A DNA stretch of 56,923 nucleotides from Shewanella colwelliana ATCC 39565 (lineage in GTDB: Bacteria; Pseudomonadota; Gammaproteobacteria; Enterobacterales; Shewanellaceae). The DNA lies in contig NZ_KI912483.1 in assembly GCF_000518705.1 (NCBI RefSeq), forward strand, positions 17,754 to 74,676. Direction: 5' to 3'. Under the pieces are notes generated by a model. The model worked only from the letters and a program-made list of their open reading frames with translations, did not search any database and was not told the DNA's origin. How positions within the stretch are numbered: position 1 is the first letter of the stretch; each line of letters starts with the position of its first letter. Made by a program: the position numbers and the translations under genes. Shown here piece by piece: positions 51,984-56,923 of the stretch.

Positions 51984-53953
51984 ATGGCAAAGCAGATAAG
52001 TTTTGGTACCCCAGTTAATGATGCTGAGCGTTGGGCATTTTCAATGCTAGCCGACGAGCTGCCCGAGAATTACATCTTATTGACCAATGTTGAAATTCCC
52101 ACTAAATCGGGCCAAGCCATGGAAGTTGATGCCTTAGTGATAGGTGAGTGGGGCGTGTATGTGGTCGATGTAAAAGGTTATATCGGTCGTCTCGATGCGG
52201 GTCTACATGCATGGTCGCTAGATGGTCGTCAAGTTGATAACAGTTTAGCCAAAGCTAACTATGTCGCGCGCGTTTTGGCGGGTAATGTCAAGCATAAGGT
52301 ACCTGTAGGCGTTTATGCACCGTGGTGCCAAGGCATGGTATTTGTTACGGGTCGCAAAGGCGAAGAGATTGAGCTTGAAAAGCAGCAAGGCTCGTTAAGT
52401 ATCTATACGCCAACTCAAATCGTCCAGGCGTTAACAAAAGAGTGGGGCTCACTGCACCGCACAAACATTTGGTAACGGATGAACAGAAAGAGATGGTGCT
52501 TAAGACCATTGGGCAAGTGGCATTGGTTGAGCAGCGCAACAGTAAGATTCAAGATTTCATCAAGCTAAAATGCCTGTTTATTCAGTCTGGGCTAGAAGTG
52601 TGGCAGTCTGAATACAATCCCGGAGGCTGGACTGCACCTTGGCTGCTTAAAATACTCGTGCCGACTCAGTTTGAAAACAGCGATGAGTCGAGCCATTTTG
52701 AGCAGCGACTGCGGGACGAATTTAAGCGTTTGCAGGCCCTGTCGGGTTGCAGTGGCGTTCCACATTGTGCGCCTTTAATACAAGATGGTGAGCAGTTAGT
52801 GCTTCCTATCCGTATGCCCCTTGGTGTGCCGCTAAATGTGCTTGAACATGAAAACCTCAGCACTTATCAATTACTGGAGATATTGCGCCGCTCAGTGTCG
52901 GGATTGCAACAGATCCACCGCCGTGGCTATACCGTTGGTGGGTGGACTAGCAATTGCGTGTTTATCTCAGATCAGGGTGACGTTGAGTTTATTGACATTA
53001 AAGATAATCTGAACACTAGCGAAGATATTCTGGCTTATGCGGCTAGCTTCTTAACCTTGGCAGAACAAACCAAACAGCCGCGTGTTTATCAGTGGTATCG
53101 ATTGGCAGCAACGGGAGCGACGACGGACCTTGATGCATTGCGTTGTGATATTTCAGCATTAATTGATAATGGTGTCTGTGACACCTTGCCAGAGCGCATA
53201 GCGATACAAACTGGGGCGATTGTTGATCATCACTACCGCCTAGAAACCTTTATCGCAGCGACCGAGCACAGTCAATTCTGGCGCGCTCGCCATCTACAGG
53301 GACATTATCAGTGTGGTCTATCAATTTATGACAAAGTGGACACCGACTGGTTACTGCTCAGCAATCTCTACCGTAGCCTATCTAAAGTCTATCATCCGCA
53401 TATTGAAAAAGTGTTGGCCTTTGGTCAGCTGCCACAAAGTGATGAACTCTTTATTGCCAGAGCTTGGGAATATGGCGAGTCATTACAGGAGTTAAATGAG
53501 ATCCAGTTAGGTCAGCCAGTCATGTGGTTCACACAGCTGTTATCAGCGCTACAGTATATGCATCAGATGGAGATCTATCATGGTGCTATCTGTCCAATGA
53601 ACATCATCTGCAACAAACATAAAGCGATTTTAGTGAACTTTGGTATTGGACTGGATATCGCAACTAGCCATTATGCTAGTCGGTATGCGGATCCACAGAT
53701 GTGGGCTGCCGAAGGAGATGCTGAAAAAGATTTATACGGTTTAGTCGCGAGCTTTATTGCCACATTGACACCCATTAAACTGCAGGGCGACGGTGGACAA
53801 GCAGGCATTATCAGTGCATTGCATGCGTTTGATAAAACATGGTTTGGCGAAAAAACCTTCGACACCTGTTTGAAGGTGCTTAACTTTGAGTTTGATGCCG
53901 ATGCGGGCCAATCTTACCTTGAGGCTTTTGACGTCGCCGACAAACTTATCTAG
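51984..53953 (+). pseudogene. NERD-domain protein with tandem kinase-like domains, frameshifted at a G4 run
   Basis: Two frames overlap near 52442: 51984-52475 and 52442-53953. Adding one G to the G4 run at 52444-52447 joins them as KEW-GLTAPHKHL, giving about 656 residues. Residues 10-135 are a NERD nuclease-related domain (EVDALVIGEWGVYVVDVKGY, with the D...V-K core). Two protein-kinase-like domains follow. The first has HRRGYTVGGWTSN and VEFIDIKDN (about 312-340). The second has YHGAICPMNI and LVNFGIG (about 532-556), where HRD and DFG are altered, so they look like pseudokinases. NERD-kinase fusions include BREX PglW; no BREX gene is nearby. Function unknown. ATG follows GGGAGAAAAGA. Confidence 0.8.
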
Positions 53954-53964
53954 GCCTAAATAGC

Positions 53965-53999
53965 GCCAATGCTCCAGCAAGGGGTATTGGCTTTTATTT
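53965..53999 (+). terminator. terminator after the NERD-kinase gene
   Basis: GCCAAT-G-CTCC pairs with GGGG-T-ATTGGC, followed by TTTTATTTG. Confidence 0.65.
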
Positions 54000-54011
54000 G
54001 CTTTAGCCCAT

Positions 54012-54914
54012 TCATCTTGATGAGCTGCTACGATAAGGCTTGAGAATCTCTAATATCCAATCAATAAACGCCGCTGACTTTTCAGGTAGATGCGTTGCTT
54101 GTGGTGTCAATACATAGTAGGCGTAAGGGCTGGTAAAACCCGCTGAAAATGGGATCACTAAGCTGCCGTTATTGAGTTCTTGTTCAATAAAAAAGCGCGG
54201 AATAAGTGCTACGCCCATTCCGCTCACGGCCGCCTGACTGAGCATGTAAAAATGCTCCATACCAAATTTCTTCGATGTGGTGAGTGTTACGCCGACTTTT
54301 TCTGCCCAATAAGGCCACAATTCGGGGCGTGTCGTGTGCTTGAGTAGTGTCATGTTATTAATATCTGACGGCTGAGTTAATTGGCTGGCTAGCTGAGGCG
54401 CACAAACTAAGCAGAGATCTTCATCCATCAGTTTAATCACATTACACCCTTTTGGTGTGCTCGTTGCACTGCGGATGGCAATATCATAATGCTGCTGACT
54501 AAAATCGACCTGGAAGTCGCCAATAGACAGGTCGACATACAGCTGTGGTGCTCGTCGTTTAAAGGCTTCGAGTCTTGGGATCAGCCAGTTAATCGTTAGG
54601 CTGGGTAACACGTTGACTGATAACGCTTGATGCCGAGAGGCACGCAGGGTTATCTCATCTGTTGCTTGGTCAATCGTGTGCAAAGCGGTGCTGATATGCA
54701 GCAGATAACGCTGTCCCGTTTCAGTTAATGCCAGCTGCCGATGTTGCCGCACAAATAGCGACGTGCCTAAATAGGACTCAAGGGCTTTTATCTGTTTGCT
54801 GACAGCCCCGTGAGTGACATAAAGTTCAGTTGCAGCTTTGGTAAAACTTAAATTTCGCGCTGCAGATTCAAAATACTTAAGGGTATTTAGTGGTGGAAGC
54901 TGTTTAAGTGTCAT
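54012..54914 (-). CDS. LysR-family transcriptional regulator (GcvA-like)
   Basis: A 300-residue regulator. The N-terminal winged helix-turn-helix is LPPLNTLKYFESAARNLSFT and TELYVTHGAVSKQIKALESY, followed by a co-inducer-binding domain (YDIAIRSATSTPKGCNV, GMGVALIPRFF). The sequence is closest in style to the GcvA/AmpR group. I took the ATG at 54914. A GTG at 54938 is in frame. It is divergent from the TSUP permease at 55026 with a 111-nt shared region, so the permease is its probable target. The inducer is unknown. Confidence 0.9.
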   Translation of the reverse strand: MTLKQLPPLNTLKYFESAARNLSFTKAATELYVTHGAVSKQIKALESYLGTSLFVRQHRQLALTETGQRYLLHISTALHTIDQATDEITLRASRHQALSVNVLPSLTINWLIPRLEAFKRRAPQLYVDLSIGDFQVDFSQQHYDIAIRSATSTPKGCNVIKLMDEDLCLVCAPQLASQLTQPSDINNMTLLKHTTRPELWPYWAEKVGVTLTTSKKFGMEHFYMLSQAAVSGMGVALIPRFFIEQELNNGSLVIPFSAGFTSPYAYYVLTPQATHLPEKSAAFIDWILEILKPYRSSSSR

Positions 54915-55025
54915 GGTTTTAGTGTGAGAAATTGTCACATAACAAAGACAATAACTCCTTTGCTTTATCTGTGTAAACCACGTTTAATAGCGCCACTCTT
55001 AATTTCGTTAAAGCCAATCACTAAA

Positions 55026-55805
55026 ATGTCGTTTGAATTAACCTATGAACTTATCGCTATTTTGTTTGTTGTGGCTATGGTGGCAGGCTGTATCGATGCT
55101 ATCGCTGGTGGTGGCGGGCTGTTAACCATTCCCGCATTGATGTGGGCAGGGCTGCCACCAACAGCAGCACTGGCGACCAACAAATTACAGGCCTGCGGCG
55201 GTAGTTTTTTTGCCAGCGCTTATTTTGTGCGTAAAGGCATGGTTAAGTTAGGCCAAATGAAACTGGCCATCGCATGCGCTTTTATAGGCTCAGCGCTGGG
55301 GACGATTAGTGTGCAGCTGATTGATGCCTCGGTACTTGAATCCGTATTGCCATTTTTGATGCTGTTGATTGGTGGCTACTTTTTGTTCTCTAAAAAAATT
55401 AGTGAAGAGGATAAGCACCAGATACTTACGCCAACGGTTTTTGGTTTTACCGCCGCATTAGGGGTTGGTTTCTACGATGGGTTCTTTGGCCCTGGGACGG
55501 GTAGTTTCTTTGCGTTGGCCTTTGTATCGCTAGCGGGATTTGGCTTAGCAAAGGCTACGGCACACGCTAAGGTGCTTAACTTTTCTACTAATATCGCCTC
55601 ACTAATCTTCTTTGCGCTCGGCGGTAAAGTGTTTTGGTTACTTGGCGGCATCATGTTGATTGGCCAAGCTCTTGGTGCAACCTTAGGTTCGCGCATGGTG
55701 ATGACAAAAGGCAGTAAAATTATTAAGCCGTTAGTGGTCACTATGTCGATAGCCATGAGCGTCAAGTTACTCTCAAATCAGTACGACCTGTTATTTTGGC
55801 TCTAG
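55026..55805 (+). CDS. TSUP family permease (TauE/SafE type), second copy
   Basis: A 259-residue inner-membrane protein with about eight hydrophobic segments and the paired TSUP signatures CIDAIAGGGGLLTIPALM and GFYDGFFGPGTGSFF. It is a paralogue of the permease at 28085-28858, with the same signature spacing. I chose the ATG at 55026 because it gives the family N-terminus. The open frame continues 34 codons upstream across the LysR promoter region. The divergent LysR gene suggests inducible export or uptake of an anion, possibly a sulfur compound. Confidence 0.9.
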   Translation: MSFELTYELIAILFVVAMVAGCIDAIAGGGGLLTIPALMWAGLPPTAALATNKLQACGGSFFASAYFVRKGMVKLGQMKLAIACAFIGSALGTISVQLIDASVLESVLPFLMLLIGGYFLFSKKISEEDKHQILTPTVFGFTAALGVGFYDGFFGPGTGSFFALAFVSLAGFGLAKATAHAKVLNFSTNIASLIFFALGGKVFWLLGGIMLIGQALGATLGSRMVMTKGSKIIKPLVVTMSIAMSVKLLSNQYDLLFWL

Positions 55806-55815
55806 CCGAGTGGCT

Positions 55816-55850
55816 GCCTTCGAATCAAGGGTGATTACATTTTCTGTTTT
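55816..55850 (+). repeat. degenerate direct repeat, left copy
   Basis: GCCTTCGAATCAAGGGTGAT and following bases resemble 56119-56153 at about 29 of 35 positions. Further similarity (GAAGATAATACCTT versus GAAGGTCATACCTT) extends the unit to about 90 bp. Confidence 0.65.
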
Positions 55851-55989
55851 AGCCTCTAGTTAGTTTGGTATTTACTGGTGTCCTTGAAGATAATACCTTC
55901 ATTATTGTTTACTGCCTCCAGGTGGGTATGTGCAGTGATTTCAGTGACACGACATGAGTATATCCCCATAGTCTCGTCCGTGATGTCTA

Positions 55990-56039
55990 TCTCACAGACG
56001 GTGACAGAGGGTCACAGATGGTCACAGACGGTCACAGAC
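55990..56039 (+). repeat. tandem decamer repeat, about five units
   Basis: The units are TCTCACAGAC, GGTGACAGAG, GGTCACAGAT, GGTCACAGAC and GGTCACAGAC. A 10-bp period is close to one DNA turn. It lies between the two copies of the direct repeat. Confidence 0.85.
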
Positions 56040-56118
56040 CCAGCTACACCTGTTTTTTCTATTCAATGTGGCTTCATTGCAGGAGTTCCGTAACTCACTT
56101 TTGCCCCAAAACTTGTTA

Positions 56119-56153
56119 GCCTTCGAATAAAGGCTGGTTACATTTTCTCTTTT
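56119..56153 (+). repeat. degenerate direct repeat, right copy
   Basis: GCCTTCGAATAAAGGCTGGT and following bases; partner of 55816-55850, 303 nt away in the same orientation. Confidence 0.65.
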
Positions 56154-56225
56154 GGTTCATTGTTATTGGGGGGGTGCGTGAAGGTCATACCTTTATCGCC
56201 ATCTAACGCCTGCCCGGCGAGGGAT

Positions 56226-56314
56226 GTGCAGATACGCCTGTGAGACGCCGTGAATAAGTCCCTTTAGGCTCTGCGAAACATCCCTGTTTCGGAAGCTCAC
56301 CGGCGTATCTACAC
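56226..56314. repeat. structured intergenic repeat, long inverted arms with an inner hairpin
   Basis: GTGCAGATACGCCTGTGAG (56226-56244) pairs with CTCACCGGCGTATCTACAC (56296-56314) at 17 of 19 positions. Inside, CGAAACA-TCCC-TGTTTCG (56274-56291) is a perfect hairpin. GAGACG (56242) and CGTCTC (56327) add further pairing. It resembles a dispersed intergenic repeat I recall from marine Shewanella genomes. Confidence 0.75.
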
Positions 56315-56639
56315 TCGGTATCTCAACGTCTCTTCGATTTGGCGGATGTCGGAAGGGGGAATAAAAAACTGACTTGATTTTGCCTCAAAATGACTTAACA
56401 CGTTGTCGGTGGATCAGTACCTAATGGGCTTTCTGGCCTAGACATTTTCATCGCGACACCAGCGAGATGTAATTCACTACTTCCCAACCAAAAACTGAAT
56501 AACTATACAGTCATATTCAAATCATCAGGATTTTGAACGATTTTCATCCTGAATTTGTGTGCGTTTTCTCATGTTGATTTAAATAAATAGCATTAGAATT
56601 AATCGCTTATGCTATTCGTTAAGTAGATAATAGGTTTGG

Positions 56640-56659
56640 AAAACGCGCATGCGCGTTTT
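56640..56659. repeat. 20-bp perfect palindrome
   Basis: AAAACGCGCATGCGCGTTTT is fully self-complementary with no spacer. The core is repeated at 56745-56760. Confidence 0.85.
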
Positions 56660-56716
56660 TCCAGATGGTATATTTAGCAAAATGCTGATAAGTTCATTGT
56701 ATACAGATAGTTAACT

Positions 56717-56760
56717 GTGCGCGTTTTCACTGGTCCAACGAGGTAAACGCGCATGCGCAC
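56717..56760. repeat. second CG-rich inverted repeat
   Basis: GTGCGCGTTT (56717-56726) is matched by AAACGCGCATGCGCAC (56745-56760), sharing the AAACGCGCATGCGC core with the palindrome at 56640. Confidence 0.7.
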
Positions 56761-56923
56761 TAATAAAATGTTCTTGACCTGCGGTAGACGATTTTTAGCA
56801 AAAAAGAAGTGATATTTAAGTCTAGCCGAAGGACTAGATAGAGCCAAACGCGATGGAAGAAACGCCTAATTTATGATAGCTTGAAGGCACTTGCTAAGGC
56901 TCGTAAAGCGAAGCTTTTAAAGA

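Larger units (their letters stand above)
55806..56923. other. 1.1-kb gene-free, repeat-rich region
   Basis: No credible gene was found on either strand. It holds a pair of degenerate direct repeats, a decamer tandem repeat, a cruciform-like intergenic element and CG-rich palindromes, listed separately. A gene could begin just past the right edge. Confidence 0.6.

Noticed and set aside
51984..53953. BREX or other known defence island
   Set aside because: Only the NERD-kinase architecture recalls PglW. No methylase, ATPase or other BREX component is within the window.
55990..56039. CRISPR-like array
   Set aside because: Units are contiguous decamers without spacers, and there are no cas genes.
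55878..56093. 71-codon open frame through the decamer repeat
   Set aside because: It is created by the tandem repeat, with no ribosome-binding site or protein-like composition.
56400..56500. integron attC site in the right tail
   Set aside because: Core-site sequences (RYYYAAC and GTTRRRY in the right arrangement) were not found.

Overview
The window looks like the chromosome of a marine gammaproteobacterium, very probably Shewanella. This rests on several things together: gene order (tRNA-Pro/Arg/His, tig-clpP-clpX-lon-hupB-ppiD; pspF-sapABCDF opposite pspABC-ycjX-ycjF), FabV as enoyl-ACP reductase, a TtpC-type TonB2 cluster with a DUF3450 gene, large TonB-dependent receptors, and a structured intergenic repeat in the right tail that resembles repeats I recall from Shewanella. 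The species was not determined. No prophage, insertion sequence, CRISPR array or rRNA was seen.

Layout. 1-302: three tRNA genes. 559-9031: protein quality control (trigger factor, ClpP, ClpX, Lon, HU-beta, PpiD), with clear terminators, a heat-shock type promoter before lon and a promoter overlapping the tig terminator before clpP. 9311-17113 (minus): fabV, the sapABCDF transporter (sapF frameshifted) and pspF. 17234-21230 (plus): a sigma-54 promoter and the envelope-stress genes pspA, pspB, pspC, ycjX, ycjF. 21341-24823: methionine gamma-lyase, a DASS-family transporter and a ComEA-like helix-hairpin-helix protein. 24924-25470: the 4.5S RNA gene followed by a decayed partial copy of it. 25470-30939 (minus): dinG, a TSUP permease, priC, a DUF2057 gene, a histone-deacetylase-like gene (frameshifted) and comFB, in one tightly packed run. 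It diverges from polB (DNA polymerase II), and a LexA box lies between dinG and polB. 33677-41258: a porin and two large TonB-dependent receptors, the first cut by an in-frame stop. 41367-47778: a methyltransferase, then DUF3450-ttpC-exbB-exbD-tonB-TPR, whose cistrons mostly overlap by one base. 47837-53953: a degenerate GGDEF protein, a DUF885 lipoprotein, a parvulin, an acetyltransferase, an S4 protein, rraB and a NERD plus tandem pseudokinase gene (frameshifted). 54012-55805: a LysR regulator divergent from a second TSUP permease. 55806-56923: no gene, but dense repeats and palindromes.

How it fits together. The window is mostly envelope and stress biology. It holds cytoplasmic and periplasmic folding and proteolysis, the Psp response, an SOS block for replication and repair, and an outer-membrane uptake block in which the TonB2 operon may energise the two receptors just upstream.

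Four genes carry a single disrupting change. Three are one-base length differences in homopolymers (sapF A7, HDAC G5, NERD-kinase G4); one is a nonsense codon. The homopolymer pattern suggests sequence error as much as gene decay. The least explained items are the NERD-pseudokinase protein, the 4.5S RNA remnant, and the repeat-rich right end.
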